DNA of 64,000 nucleotides from JBOFFC01 sp051648405 (GCA_051648405.1 JBOFFC010000159.1:1-64000), one strand, 5' to 3'; counted from the stretch's first letter, positions 8,881 to 18,435 are shown. The notes: generated from the letters alone by a model not told the origin. Numbers and translations are program-made.

Positions 8881-9939
8881 CTACCGCCACATCCGCGTTT
8901 CACCCAGCGACGCGTCGTAAACGCTGGCCCGCGACGGCGTCGGCGCCGACGGGGGCCCGGCTGCGAGCGGCGTGATCGCAGCCCCTGAAGACCGAGCCGA
9001 AAGCGAAGCCATCGCGCCGCCGGAGAGCCCCGCCGAGTAGACCGACGGCTTACCGACCGGCGCGAGCGGACGCTCGACGCCCGCGGCGCGCAGCGGCTGC
9101 GGCGTCGCCGAGGCGACTTGCGTCCCCTGCGGCGCCAGGCGCGGCCGGCCCGCCTTGACCCAGTCGAGCCACGCCTGTTGCAGCGCGTAAAGGTTCTCGT
9201 GCTGGTAGTGCGTCGCCACGGCGCGGCGCCAGTTCTCGTCGGCCATGCCGTCTTCGAGGAACTCGAGGAACGCGGCCCTTCCACGTCGTTCAATCAGGAA
9301 CTGCGTCAGCGAGTGCCCCTGGGCGTAGAGCGGCAGCACCTCGGGGGGGTACTCCTTCATCGCGAACATCTCGCTGAAGGGGATCCCTTTGTTGGTCTTG
9401 AGGAACTGGATCAACAGCCGCTCTTGCTTGCCGATCTCGCTGGCGTGCTCGACGGTCGTGCAGGCGCCCTCGTCGGCCCAGCGGGGCAGGGGCTGGCGGA
9501 AGTACGTCGCGAAGACCGTGTGCGTGATCTCGTGCGGCAGGACCGAGTCGAGCACCCGCGCGCGCGTCCCTTGGACATTCATGTCCCAGCCGAAGACCTC
9601 GCCCCGGTCGAAGACGAATGTCGTCGCCCCGCCGGCGCCGAGGTTCGGGGCGACCTTCGCCTCGATCGGGCAAGGCTGCCCCCAGTTGGGCATCGGCGAG
9701 CCGATCCACTCGACGGCGAGCCGCTCGCGCCACGCCTCGGCCGCCTCGCCGATCTCGCGTGCAAGCTCCGGCGACGGCGCCCTCACGAGGAAGTTCTGCG
9801 TCCGGTACGCCTGCGGTTTGGCGAACGGGAACGCCTCGACCGGCGCTGTGGGGAGGGCCCACGCCACGATCGCCAAACACAGCCCCCAAACGGGGGGCTG
9901 CCAGCGGCCCGCGGCGCGGGCCGATTCGCGAGCGTCCAT
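8881..9939 (-). CDS. Exported zincin-like protein with HEITH motif
   Basis: This 352-residue protein starts MDARESARAAG and has a hydrophobic signal segment at about residues 18-36 (VWGLCLAIVAWALPTAPVEA). The motif LPHEITHTV near residue 136 is an HExxH zinc site, and the downstream RWADEGACTTVEH supplies the Glu expected of a gluzincin; the pattern resembles the MA-clan/DUF1570-type proteins common in planctomycetes. The C-terminal 90 residues are Ala/Pro/Ser-rich and probably disordered. It is likely a secreted peptidase-like protein of unknown substrate. A longer frame upstream encodes Arg-rich residues and is rejected as part of the gene. Confidence 0.72.
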   Translation of the reverse strand: MDARESARAAGRWQPPVWGLCLAIVAWALPTAPVEAFPFAKPQAYRTQNFLVRAPSPELAREIGEAAEAWRERLAVEWIGSPMPNWGQPCPIEAKVAPNLGAGGATTFVFDRGEVFGWDMNVQGTRARVLDSVLPHEITHTVFATYFRQPLPRWADEGACTTVEHASEIGKQERLLIQFLKTNKGIPFSEMFAMKEYPPEVLPLYAQGHSLTQFLIERRGRAAFLEFLEDGMADENWRRAVATHYQHENLYALQQAWLDWVKAGRPRLAPQGTQVASATPQPLRAAGVERPLAPVGKPSVYSAGLSGGAMASLSARSSGAAITPLAAGPPSAPTPSRASVYDASLGETRMWR

Positions 9940-10268
9940 GCTCGTTCCTCGGGGGTCTACAGGTGACGACGGTCGTCGGTGTCGCTCGCGCGGGGGGCCG
10001 ACTGCGGCGTCCTGCCCGGCCTCGTGTCCCTCGCGGCGGCGGAAACGTACCACGTCTCGCTGCGCGGCCACCACGCCGAAATCGAGGGGGCGCCACCGTG
10101 GACGCCCCCCGGCGCGGCGCCTCGCCCGCACGGCGAAACGCCTAAACAATGCTGTCCCGCGATGGTTCTCGCGTGCTAGCTGGCCGGTTATCGTGGTGCG
10201 CCCGCCTCCTTGATTTCCCAGCGGAACGATTCGGTCCCTGGGGAGGCGTGATTCCCGAGGCGAACACC
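9940..10268. other. Divergent intergenic region
   Basis: This lies between the leftward zincin-like gene and the rightward giant dehydrogenase gene and should contain both promoters. No confident promoter or operator was seen; the first 150 bp read through in several frames but resemble no protein. Confidence 0.45.
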
Positions 10269-13200
10269 ATGAGAAGCCGCCGCCGTTTGGCCCCCCCCCG
10301 CCAGCGCTCGCTTAGGATTGAGACCCTCGAAGGCCGCGCGATGCTAGCGGCGACGATCAACGTCCTCGCCGCGGGCCTCACCGGGACCGAGGACGTGGCC
10401 CTCGAAGTGAACGGCGTCCAAGTCCGGCGCTGGGACAACGTTCAAGGGGACTTTGGCGCGCGCGTCTTCCAAACGCTGAGCTACACCCACCCGACCGACC
10501 TGACCGCCGACCAGGTGGGGGTGCGGTTCCTCGGCGGCTCGACCAGCGCGGCGGACCTGCGCGTCGATGGCGTTGCGATCAACGGCGTGAACTTCGAGTC
10601 CGAGTCGAACCGCACTTGGAGCAGCGGCACGTGGAGCGTCGCCGCCGGCGCGTCGCTGCCGCGTCACGCGCAGAGCGAGGTCCTGCACTCCGCCAACGGG
10701 GCGTTCTTCTACTCGGCGACGGCGGGCTCGACCGTCGAAGTCCGCGCCGCGGGGGCGACCGGGTCGGAGACGATGCAGTTGTTCGTCGGCAACACGCTGG
10801 CGCGCACCTGGACCAACGTCGGCGGGAGCTACGCCAACCGGACGTTCGAGTCGTTCGCGTACAGCAGTCCGACGAAGATCGACCCGACGCAGGTCCGCGT
10901 GGCGTTCACCAACGACGGGACAACCGCCGCGGGCGCCGACCGCAATCTGCGCGTCGATGGCGTGGTCATCGACGGGCGCCGCTTCGAGTCGGAGGCCTCG
11001 AGCACCTTCAGCACGGGGACGTTCTTCGGCAGTGGCATCGTCCCCTCGTTCCCGTCGGACGAGCGGCTGCAGGGGAACGGCTACTTCGAGTACTCGGCGT
11101 TCGGGCAGACGGGGGGACCCGCCTCGGGCTCGCGCGCCATCGTGTGGGCCGCTGGCGCCACCGGCGGCGAAACGATGGAGCTGCGCGTCGCCACGGCGCC
11201 GGCCACTTCGTGGACCTCGATCGGAGGGAACTACAACCTGCGGCAGTTCGTTCCGCGGTCCTACGTTCACGGTCAGACGATCGCGCTCGCGAACCTCCGC
11301 GTCGCCTTCACGAACGACGGCACGACCGCCGGGGGGGCCGACCGCAACCTGCGCGTCGATGCCGTGGTGCTCGACGGCGTGCGCTACGAGGCCGAAGCGC
11401 AGTCCACGTACTCGACCGGAACGTGGCGCCCGAACTTCGGCGTGCAGCCGGGCTTCACGCAAAGCGAGCAACTGCAAGCGAATGGGTTCTTTCAGTTCGG
11501 CGCCGACCCCAGCCAGACCGGCACGCTCGCGCTCGGCGCCACGCAGTACTCGGTCAACGAGGGCGCGGGGTTCGTCGACGTCGAGTTCGTCCGCACCGGG
11601 GGGACGCTGGGCGCCGTGTCGATCGACTACACGACGGTCAACGGCACGGCGATCGCCGGCCAGGACTTCGTCGCCAGCAGCGGCGTCGTTGTGTTCCGCG
11701 AGGGAGAATCACGCAAGACGGTCCGCGTTGCGGTGACCAACGACTCGGCGAGCGAGGGGAACGAGGCGTTCAACGTCGCCGCCGACCGCGTGATCGGCGG
11801 GGCTTTCCTCGGCGCGCCGCGGACCTCGACCGTGACGATCGTCGATGACGAACAGCCGAGCGTCGGCACGGGGATCGGGCTCAGGGGGAAGTACTTCGCC
11901 GGTCGGACGCTCACCGACCTGCTGCTCGCGCGGACCGACGCCACGGTCAACTTCAACTGGGCCACGGGGTCCCCCTCGCCGCGCGTGCCGGCTGACAATT
12001 TCAGCGTCCGCTGGACCGGCCAGGTGCAGCCGCTGTTCAGCGAGACGTACACCTTCGAGGCCACGACCGACGACGGCGTGCGGGTGTGGGTCAACGGCCA
12101 GCAGATCATCAACGATTGGGTGGATCGCGCCCCCACCGCATCGACCGCCACGATCGCGCTGCAAGCGGGGGTGAAGTACGAGATCCGAGTCGAGTACTAC
12201 GAGAACGGCGGGGGGGCCCTCGCACAACTGCGTTGGTCGAGCCCCAGCCAAACGAAGGAGGTCATCCCGACTTCGCAGCTCTACAGCGAGGCCGTGGTCT
12301 CGGAGGAAGGCCAGTTCACCGCCCGCACGGTGCTGAGCGGCCTCGACCAACCGACGGCGATCGACTTCGCGCAGGTCAGCGGCTCGACGCTGATGTACAT
12401 CGCGCAGAAGGACGGCCGCGTCCGCCTGGCGGTGAACGGCGTGCTGCAGAGCGGCGACTTCCTCGACTACCGCACGCCGGTCAACAACGTCCGCGATCGC
12501 GGCCTGCTGGGCCTCGCCGTCCACCCGAACTTCGCGCAGAACCCGTACGTCTACGTCCTCTACACGTACGACCCTCCGGAGACGCAGGGCCAGGCCGGCC
12601 TCGCGGCGCCCGACAACTTCGGCAATCGCGGCTCGCGCCTGACGCGCGTCACGGCCGACGCATCGAATGGTTACCGGACGATTGTCGCCGGGAGCGAAGT
12701 CGTGCTGATGGGGACCAACAGCACCTGGGAGAACATCAGCCGACCGGACCGCGACAGCACGGAAGACCTCTCGCTCGCGCCGTCGGGGTTGCAACCCAAC
12801 GGGACGTTCATCCGCGACATCCTGATCACCGACAGCCAGTCGCACACGATCGGCGCGCTCGACTTCGGACCGGACGGCACGCTGTACGTCACCAACGGCG
12901 ACGGCACGAGCTACGGCCGCGTCGATCCGCGCACCGTCCGCACGCAGCAGCTCGACAACCTATCAGGCAAGGTCCTGCGGATCGACCCGATCACCGGCCG
13001 CGGCCTAAGCGACAACCCGTTCTTCAACGGCGACCTCGACGCCGACCGCTCGAAGGTCTTCAACTACGGCGTCCGCAACTCGTTCCGCATGGCGGTCGAT
13101 CCCGAGACGGGCCACCCGGTGGTCGGCGACGTCGGCTGGACCGCCTGGGAGGAGCTGAACTCGGGGCGTGGGCAGAACTTCGGCTGGCCCTTCTACGAAG

Positions 13201-14078
13201 GGGGCGCCGGGAACGGCAGCCAAGGGGGGAGTGGCGTCAACCGGCGGACCGGCGGCTACCAAGACCTCCCCGAAGCGCAGGCGTTTTATAGCGCGGGGGG
13301 CGCCGCAGCGACCCCCGCCTGGAGCCGATCCCACGCGGCCGGCGGGGTCGCGATCGTGATGGGAGACTTCTACACCGGCACGCGCTACCCGGTCGAGTAC
13401 CAAGGGGCGGCGTTCTTCACCGACTACGGCGACCCCACGATCCGCGCGGTGCAGCTCGACGCGAACGGCCAGCTCCAGCAGTCGCTGGTCGTCAGCGGAT
13501 CGGTAGGCACAGTGGTCGAGATGTCGATGGGCCCCGACGGCTACATGTACTACGTCGATATAGCCGGGAGCATCGGCCGCTTCGAGTACACCGCGCCGCA
13601 GGCCGCGCTGGCGTCGAGCGACGAAGGGGACGTGTTCGTCCCGACGCTCGACTTCGAGCCGTTCGTCGGACCGCGCCCCGACCTGTGGCTCGACTCGTTT
13701 GCGGGACTCGTGCGGCGTGCGCCGGCGCTCGTCGCAGTCTTCGAGCCCCAACCGGCGTTCGCCTTGCTGGTCGATGCCCCGTCGGAGGACGTCGCGGAGA
13801 CGGTCCATCCCGCAGCGGCGGTTCAGTCGTTTCCCGTCGCCGCGTCGAGCGTCGGGGTGTCGCAACACCGACCGGTGCTTCGACCCGCGCCACGCGCGGC
13901 CCTCACCCCGACCGAGGGCGCGACTGCCGACGAGGCGCTGCTGCTGCTTGTCGCCGCGGGAGTTTCCCCGTCGGTCGGTCTGGCCGCCGTCGGCTTAGCC
14001 GAACCAGCCGACTCGGTCGAGCTCAACGCGGAAGACGCTTCGCTCGACGAGGCGTTCGCCACACTCGGATCGCGGTAA
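10269..14078 (+). CDS. Giant secreted multidomain PQQ-type glucose/sorbosone dehydrogenase
   Basis: This 1,269-residue protein has a twin-Arg/basic start and an LEPR-XLL-like N-terminus (RIETLEGRAMLAA), a planctomycete feature of large exported proteins. Domains in order: three related beta modules at about residues 28-130, 155-258 and 290-390, sharing GATGSETM/GATGGETM, ADRNLRVD and FTNDGTTA blocks and resembling Ca-dependent xylan-binding CBM60; a Calx-beta repeat at 418-526 ending TVTIVDDE; a PA14 domain at 535-674; and a six-bladed GSDH propeller at 681-1110 with VRDRGLLGLAVHPNF, FGPDGTLYVTNGDG and NYGVRNSFRMAVDP. The last 160 residues are low complexity. It probably oxidises sugars of a bound polysaccharide outside the cytoplasm. 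PQQ use is inferred from family. Confidence 0.88.
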   Translation: MRSRRRLAPPRQRSLRIETLEGRAMLAATINVLAAGLTGTEDVALEVNGVQVRRWDNVQGDFGARVFQTLSYTHPTDLTADQVGVRFLGGSTSAADLRVDGVAINGVNFESESNRTWSSGTWSVAAGASLPRHAQSEVLHSANGAFFYSATAGSTVEVRAAGATGSETMQLFVGNTLARTWTNVGGSYANRTFESFAYSSPTKIDPTQVRVAFTNDGTTAAGADRNLRVDGVVIDGRRFESEASSTFSTGTFFGSGIVPSFPSDERLQGNGYFEYSAFGQTGGPASGSRAIVWAAGATGGETMELRVATAPATSWTSIGGNYNLRQFVPRSYVHGQTIALANLRVAFTNDGTTAGGADRNLRVDAVVLDGVRYEAEAQSTYSTGTWRPNFGVQPGFTQSEQLQANGFFQFGADPSQTGTLALGATQYSVNEGAGFVDVEFVRTGGTLGAVSIDYTTVNGTAIAGQDFVASSGVVVFREGESRKTVRVAVTNDSASEGNEAFNVAADRVIGGAFLGAPRTSTVTIVDDEQPSVGTGIGLRGKYFAGRTLTDLLLARTDATVNFNWATGSPSPRVPADNFSVRWTGQVQPLFSETYTFEATTDDGVRVWVNGQQIINDWVDRAPTASTATIALQAGVKYEIRVEYYENGGGALAQLRWSSPSQTKEVIPTSQLYSEAVVSEEGQFTARTVLSGLDQPTAIDFAQVSGSTLMYIAQKDGRVRLAVNGVLQSGDFLDYRTPVNNVRDRGLLGLAVHPNFAQNPYVYVLYTYDPPETQGQAGLAAPDNFGNRGSRLTRVTADASNGYRTIVAGSEVVLMGTNSTWENISRPDRDSTEDLSLAPSGLQPNGTFIRDILITDSQSHTIGALDFGPDGTLYVTNGDGTSYGRVDPRTVRTQQLDNLSGKVLRIDPITGRGLSDNPFFNGDLDADRSKVFNYGVRNSFRMAVDPETGHPVVGDVGWTAWEELNSGRGQNFGWPFYEGGAGNGSQGGSGVNRRTGGYQDLPEAQAFYSAGGAAATPAWSRSHAAGGVAIVMGDFYTGTRYPVEYQGAAFFTDYGDPTIRAVQLDANGQLQQSLVVSGSVGTVVEMSMGPDGYMYYVDIAGSIGRFEYTAPQAALASSDEGDVFVPTLDFEPFVGPRPDLWLDSFAGLVRRAPALVAVFEPQPAFALLVDAPSEDVAETVHPAAAVQSFPVAASSVGVSQHRPVLRPAPRAALTPTEGATADEALLLLVAAGVSPSVGLAAVGLAEPADSVELNAEDASLDEAFATLGSR

Positions 14079-14093
14079 GAACGTTCGATGCCG

Positions 14094-14747
14094 TCAGGGG
14101 CTCGACAAGCCCGAACCGGCGCCGGTTAGCGAGCTCGCAGTCGGAATCGTCCCCAGCGCACCCCGCGACGCGGGGAACGGGGTCGAGCCACGACCATCTC
14201 CGATCGTGCTACCGACCACGCCGACTCCGATCGACGGGGCGCCGGTCGGGATCGCGCTCATCCCCAGTGACGCCCCCCCTGTCAAAGGGCCGGCCGCCGG
14301 CCGGCCAAACGCGGCGTCGAGTCCCCCTGAAGTCGGGTCGAGCGTCAGACCATTCGCGAGCGCGTTCTGGGGCGCCGCGGCGCTCTGCTGGCTACGCGCG
14401 GCCGCGGTCGGGGCGCCGGGCGACCGGTTCGCCGTCGTCGCGTTGAAGAGGCTGTGGTTCGGACGCGACGCGGCGAAGGTCGATACCTGCCCGGCGAAGG
14501 GGGCGAGCGGCCCGCCGATCGTGATCCGCGACGCGGCGAGCTCTCCCGCTGTCGGACGCCGCACGGCGGGTCGATGCGGCGCGACCTTCGCCGCCGCGGC
14601 GCCGTTACGCAAATGGGGCTTGGCAGCCAGCGTCGGCTTCGGCGCGGGCGTCTTGGAGAGTGGCGCTTCAGCGCCCGCGAGACGGGCGCCGCACAGGCCG
14701 GCGGCAAACAGCGTGACGGAAACGACCAGTGACTTGGCGAGGGACAT
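14094..14747 (-). CDS. Small secreted Ala/Pro-rich protein, family unknown
   Basis: This 217-residue protein begins MSLAKSLVVSVTLFAAGLCG and then LAGAEA, a clear signal peptide. The rest is rich in Ala, Pro, Gly, Ser and Thr with few charged residues and no Cys pairs, and no domain was recognised. It ends 15 bp from the stop of the giant dehydrogenase on the opposite strand. It may be a cell-surface or periplasmic structural protein. Codon third positions are GC-rich along the whole frame, which supports a real gene, but the function is unknown. Confidence 0.6.
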   Translation of the reverse strand: MSLAKSLVVSVTLFAAGLCGARLAGAEAPLSKTPAPKPTLAAKPHLRNGAAAAKVAPHRPAVRRPTAGELAASRITIGGPLAPFAGQVSTFAASRPNHSLFNATTANRSPGAPTAAARSQQSAAAPQNALANGLTLDPTSGGLDAAFGRPAAGPLTGGASLGMSAIPTGAPSIGVGVVGSTIGDGRGSTPFPASRGALGTIPTASSLTGAGSGLSSP

Positions 14748-15049
14748 CGGGGGGCTCCGTGCGCGCGGCCGCGTCGCAGCGGTTCCTGCCGAGGGGGTGG
14801 AACGGGGGCGACAAACCGCGAGGGTCAGGCGGGGATCGGGCCGACTCCGGACTTCCCGGGCACCCGATCGAGGTGGCGGCAGGTGGTCCCTGGGGGAGGG
14901 ACGCTGGGGTGGGTCTCGTCGCCGGTCGCGCCGCCCGACGCATACCGATTCTGCTCGCGGACATACGCCGTAGAGCGTGGCTGATTCTACTCAGTTGGGC
15001 GCAGTCGCTTCAAGCGTATTCGTTGGGGGTTTGCCGCATGAGTTGGCGA
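14748..15049. other. Intergenic region with no recognised feature
   Basis: This lies between two leftward genes and should include the promoter of the secreted Ala/Pro-rich protein. No repeat, RNA or clear promoter was recognised. Confidence 0.45.
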
Positions 15050-15967
15050 CTACGCACGCTCGTCGGCAAACCGAAATCGCCCGAGGCGCTCGAGCACGGC
15101 CGAGACGGCTTGCGTTCCCTTCACGCCGTGGCCCGCCGCTTGCGCGGCCTTGAACAGCGCCTCAGCGGCGCGCGTGACGGGCATCGGTAGCGACAGCACG
15201 TCGGACGCCCCGCCGACGATCCGAAGGTCCTTCAACAGCAGGTCGATCATGAATCCCGGGGCGTGGTCCCCCGCGGCGATCTTTGGCCCGAGGTTGGCGA
15301 GCTGCCACGACCCGGCCGCCCCCGACGAAACGACCTCGACGACTTGCCGCAGGTCGAGCCCCGACCGCTTCGCGAGGGCGAGCGCCTCGCAGGCGCCGAC
15401 GAGCGCCGCGGCGGCGGCGACTTGGTTGCACGCCTTGCAGGCTTGCCCGCTGCCGCAGGGCCCCAGGTGGACGATCGACTTGCCCATCAGCCGCAGCGCG
15501 GGCTCGGCGTGTCGGAGCGCGTCGGCCTCGCCCCCGACCATGATCGTCAGCGTGCCGGCCCGGGCGCCGACGTCGCCGCCGGTCACCGGGGCGTCGAGCA
15601 GCGTGGCGCCGAGCGTCGCGAGGCGCGCCGCGAAGCCGCGGGTCGCGTCGGGGGAGATCGTCGAGTGATCGACGACCACCAGCCCGCGCAGCGACTTGGG
15701 CGCGGCGCTCGCGACCCCCGCGGGACCGAAGAGCACTTGCTCGACGTCGGGCGTGTCGGTGACGCACACGCAGACAAGGTCGCAGCCGCCGTCAACCGCC
15801 TCGGCCGGGCTCGCCACCACGGTCGCCCCTTCGTCGGCGAGCGGCCGCGTCTTGCCGGGCGAGCGGTTCCAGACCGTCACGCGTAGCCCGCCGCGGACCA
15901 GGTTGCGGGCCATCGCCCCCCCCATGATCCCCAGGCCGAGGAACGCGACGCGGAGCGGTGTTGGCAC
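15050..15967 (-). CDS. NAD(P)-dependent beta-hydroxyacid dehydrogenase (HIBADH family)
   Basis: This 305-residue enzyme has the N-terminal Rossmann motif FLGLGIMGGAMARNLVRGG (GxGxMGxxMAxNL), the substrate loop DAPVTGGDVGAR near residue 122 and the GSGQACKACNQ segment near 170 containing the catalytic Lys and Asn of the family. Members reduce semialdehydes such as tartronate semialdehyde or oxidise 3-hydroxyisobutyrate; the exact substrate cannot be assigned. The start codon is GTG. It stands alone, with no pathway partner nearby. Catalytic residues appear intact. Confidence 0.87.
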   Translation of the reverse strand: MPTPLRVAFLGLGIMGGAMARNLVRGGLRVTVWNRSPGKTRPLADEGATVVASPAEAVDGGCDLVCVCVTDTPDVEQVLFGPAGVASAAPKSLRGLVVVDHSTISPDATRGFAARLATLGATLLDAPVTGGDVGARAGTLTIMVGGEADALRHAEPALRLMGKSIVHLGPCGSGQACKACNQVAAAAALVGACEALALAKRSGLDLRQVVEVVSSGAAGSWQLANLGPKIAAGDHAPGFMIDLLLKDLRIVGGASDVLSLPMPVTRAAEALFKAAQAAGHGVKGTQAVSAVLERLGRFRFADERA

Positions 15968-16051
15968 GATCGACTCGGAGAGTAGAGACGGGCGGCGGAA
16001 GAGGACCCGCTTAGGGTCGCAGAGGCCCGCCCCCTTCGCCAGCGCTCCCGT

Positions 16052-16786
16052 TCACTCGTTGACGACGAACGTGCCGCCGACCTCGTACAGGAACCCCAAC
16101 TGCCGCAAGCGCGTCAGCGCAACGACGACCTGCGCGCCGGGGAGCCCGCCGGGGGTCAGGTCGATCACCATCCGCTCGCACGACACGGGGACGAACGCGA
16201 AGAACGACAGCCCCTCAATCGACACGTCGCGGAGCGTCAACTTCAGCATCGGCGGGATCACTCGCCCGTCACGATCGAGCGGCGCGCCCAGCGCGGGGAG
16301 CGAAACGGGGTATCGAGGGGCGGTGCGGCGCTCGTTGTGCAGGTGGCTCACGGCGGCAATCAACGACACGACACGGCGCAGCGCGCTCAGGTCCTGTGTG
16401 GGGAGCCCCCGCGAGGGGATCGCCAGGGGGTCGGTCGCCCGCTCGGCGTGGGCTGCGGGGTCAAACCTCGGTCCACCCGTCGGGCCACTCAGACAGGTCG
16501 CGCCGCATCGTAGGCAGCGCCACGTCTCGGTCGGCTCCCCGGCGCGCGGCGCCGGAAGGTCCATCTCCTCGCAACAGCCCGGGCAGCGCGCGATGCGCTC
16601 GATCACCACGTTCGGGGTGAGCCGCACGCTGGCGGATTCTTTGCGGGGGTTGCTGGCGAGCAGGATCGAGTCCAGCACCTCGGGCGGGATCTCCGAGGCG
16701 GTTGCGCCCGTACCTCGTAGGGCGCTGTTCACGCTCGCTGCGGCGTCCATTGCCGACAAAAGGCTGTCGAGAGAGCTCGATCCCAT
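16052..16786 (-). CDS. Zinc-ribbon plus PilZ domain protein
   Basis: This 244-residue protein has a small zinc ribbon with Cys pairs CPGC (68, 71) and CLRC (91, 94), then a linker, then a PilZ-type domain. The PilZ signature is complete: R154-x3-R158 within ERRTAPRYP and D187-x-S189-x2-G192 within RDVSIEGLSFF, the residues that bind cyclic di-GMP in the family. The N-terminal 50 residues are polar and Ser/Ala-rich. There is no signal peptide, so it is likely cytoplasmic and may relay c-di-GMP levels to an unknown partner through the ribbon. It is a single gene followed by no obvious partner. Confidence 0.75.
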   Translation of the reverse strand: MGSSSLDSLLSAMDAAASVNSALRGTGATASEIPPEVLDSILLASNPRKESASVRLTPNVVIERIARCPGCCEEMDLPAPRAGEPTETWRCLRCGATCLSGPTGGPRFDPAAHAERATDPLAIPSRGLPTQDLSALRRVVSLIAAVSHLHNERRTAPRYPVSLPALGAPLDRDGRVIPPMLKLTLRDVSIEGLSFFAFVPVSCERMVIDLTPGGLPGAQVVVALTRLRQLGFLYEVGGTFVVNE

Positions 16787-16966
16787 TTTCGCCTTCGTTA
16801 GCTTTGCGAACCGACGAGCGGCGAGAATCGCGCGCGGGAGGCGCCCGTAAGCCTACGTTGGAGCGACCGGTGCTGAAGTGGCCGTCCGGGGGTCGCGGAC
16901 CTGATAACCGCGACCCACAGCCGCTGCGACCGGCCAGCAACAGGTTCGGTTTGCCGTAGTGGCTCG

Positions 16967-17836
16967 CTAGACGACCCGAAGCGACGCCTGCCAGACGTCG
17001 AGGTCCGCCAGCGATCGGGCCGCCAAGTCGGCCCCGGAGGAGGTCAGGTCGGCGCTGGAGAGGGCCGTCCCCCCCAGGGCGTGCGCCACGCCCCACTCGC
17101 GCCGGGTCGGTTCGACGAGCACCTCGCGGTAATCCCGCAGGAAACCGGCTGGGTCCTCCAGGTGCGTGGCGCTCACGCACGCTAGGCGTGCGGCGTGCGT
17201 GCGGATCGAGCCGACGATCTCCTCAAGCGGCAAGCCGCTGCCGGCCGCCACGACACGCCAGCCGGCCGAGCGGAGCGCGAGCTCAACCAGCCGCAGCGGG
17301 ACGAGGGCGAAGTCCTTCGCCGGGGTCGCGACGACGGCGACGGGGGCGTCGTCGAGCGCGTCGGGGACCCAGCGGCGTAGCTCGTGCAGGACGGTGATGA
17401 TGGTCTCGCAGGCCTGCCGCTCTTCGTGCACCGTGACGCTCCCGGCCGCCCAGCCGTCGCCGACGAGCTTGAACGCCGGGCCGATCAGGTCGTCCCCGAG
17501 CTCGACCACGCTCGCGCCCCCTTGGTAGGGTCCCAGGACCGACGCCCGGCAAAACGCCTCGCGCCCGGAGATCAGGCCCTCGAACATCGGCTTCACCGCT
17601 TCGTGGAGCGAGCTCGCCGTGGCCTTGGCCGACACGAGCCCGATCAGGTCGGGGTGGGCGACGGATTGGCCCGACGCGCGGACGAACTGGGCGACGCTCG
17701 ACAGCGTGACCTTGCGGTGCCCCCCGACGGTCTTGCCGGCGACCAGCTTGCCGGCATCGACCCAGCGCTTGACCGACGACTCGCTCACGCCGAGCGCCGT
17801 CGCGACCTGCCGGGGGGTGAACAGCGTGTTGGGCAT
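16967..17836 (-). CDS. MerR-type regulator with CarH-like sensor lacking B12 ligands
   Basis: This 289-residue protein has a MerR/excisionase HTH (FTPRQVATALGVSESSVKRW; GGHRKV wing) followed by a four-helix and Rossmann-like B12-binding-type sensor as in CarH/LitR. In the helical part Trp129 is kept, but the W-x9-E-H motif reads W129...E139-R140. In the Rossmann part the cobalt-ligand motif D-x-H-x-x-G reads D175-F-A-L-V-P180, so the His is Ala and the Gly is Pro. Classical cobalamin binding is therefore unlikely; it may bind another ligand such as haem (SCHIC-like) or act constitutively. It shares length and register with the paralogue at 32984. Confidence 0.8.
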   Translation of the reverse strand: MPNTLFTPRQVATALGVSESSVKRWVDAGKLVAGKTVGGHRKVTLSSVAQFVRASGQSVAHPDLIGLVSAKATASSLHEAVKPMFEGLISGREAFCRASVLGPYQGGASVVELGDDLIGPAFKLVGDGWAAGSVTVHEERQACETIITVLHELRRWVPDALDDAPVAVVATPAKDFALVPLRLVELALRSAGWRVVAAGSGLPLEEIVGSIRTHAARLACVSATHLEDPAGFLRDYREVLVEPTRREWGVAHALGGTALSSADLTSSGADLAARSLADLDVWQASLRVV

Positions 17837-18043
17837 GCTGGCCGAAGGCCGAGGGCGACAACGCGAGACGAGGTCGGCGCGGCGTGCGCGACGCGGGTCG
17901 GGGCGAGGACGCGTGGGAGCAACTCGGGTAGTCTATCGGCGCCCCGTGATCGTGACTTTCCCCTTCGGCGAAGGATTTCCGATTGAGCCGGTTGTATCGA
18001 TCGTCCGCGCGCCTCGCTTCGTGACCCCCCGCAGTTACAAGAC

Positions 18044-18415
18044 ATGGCCAAGTGCGACGAAGGATACCTGTGCGACGTGTGCGGAGAGGACGTCGGCGCC
18101 GTCACCGACTCGGCCCTCTACCTGCGGTTCGTCATCGGGCAGATCGACCCGGAGGTCCTGCACACGGCCCGCGAGCGACACCTGCGCTGCGACCCAGCAC
18201 TGGCGCAGTACGTCGTCGCCGAGCGGTTCGCACCGGTCGCGTGCGACGGGCCGTTCGACAAGCGGTCACTCGACGTGGGCTTCGTGAGCGCGCGCGAAGA
18301 GCTGGTCACACGCGGATGGCGGCGGCTCAAGCAGATCGCGAAGCTCGGCGGCCCGATCACCGAGTACCCGCTCCCCGAAGTCGTCGAGCGCCTGCGGCGC
18401 GACGCGGCGGAGTAG
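18044..18415 (+). CDS. Conserved-looking small Cys-motif protein, function unknown
   Basis: This 123-residue soluble protein has CDVCGEDVG near the N-terminus and isolated Cys at HLRCDP and VACDG, which could form a zinc site. It has no signal peptide or membrane segment. Acidic/basic composition is balanced and GC is high at third codon positions, which supports coding. The charged segment SAREELVTRGWRRLKQIAKL is probably helical. No family was recognised. It ends about 20 bp from the stop of the converging membrane acyltransferase gene. The start is the first ATG; no clear ribosome-binding site is visible. Confidence 0.6.
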   Translation: MAKCDEGYLCDVCGEDVGAVTDSALYLRFVIGQIDPEVLHTARERHLRCDPALAQYVVAERFAPVACDGPFDKRSLDVGFVSAREELVTRGWRRLKQIAKLGGPITEYPLPEVVERLRRDAAE

Positions 18416-18435
18416 GTCGAGCGCGGAGCCGTTCG

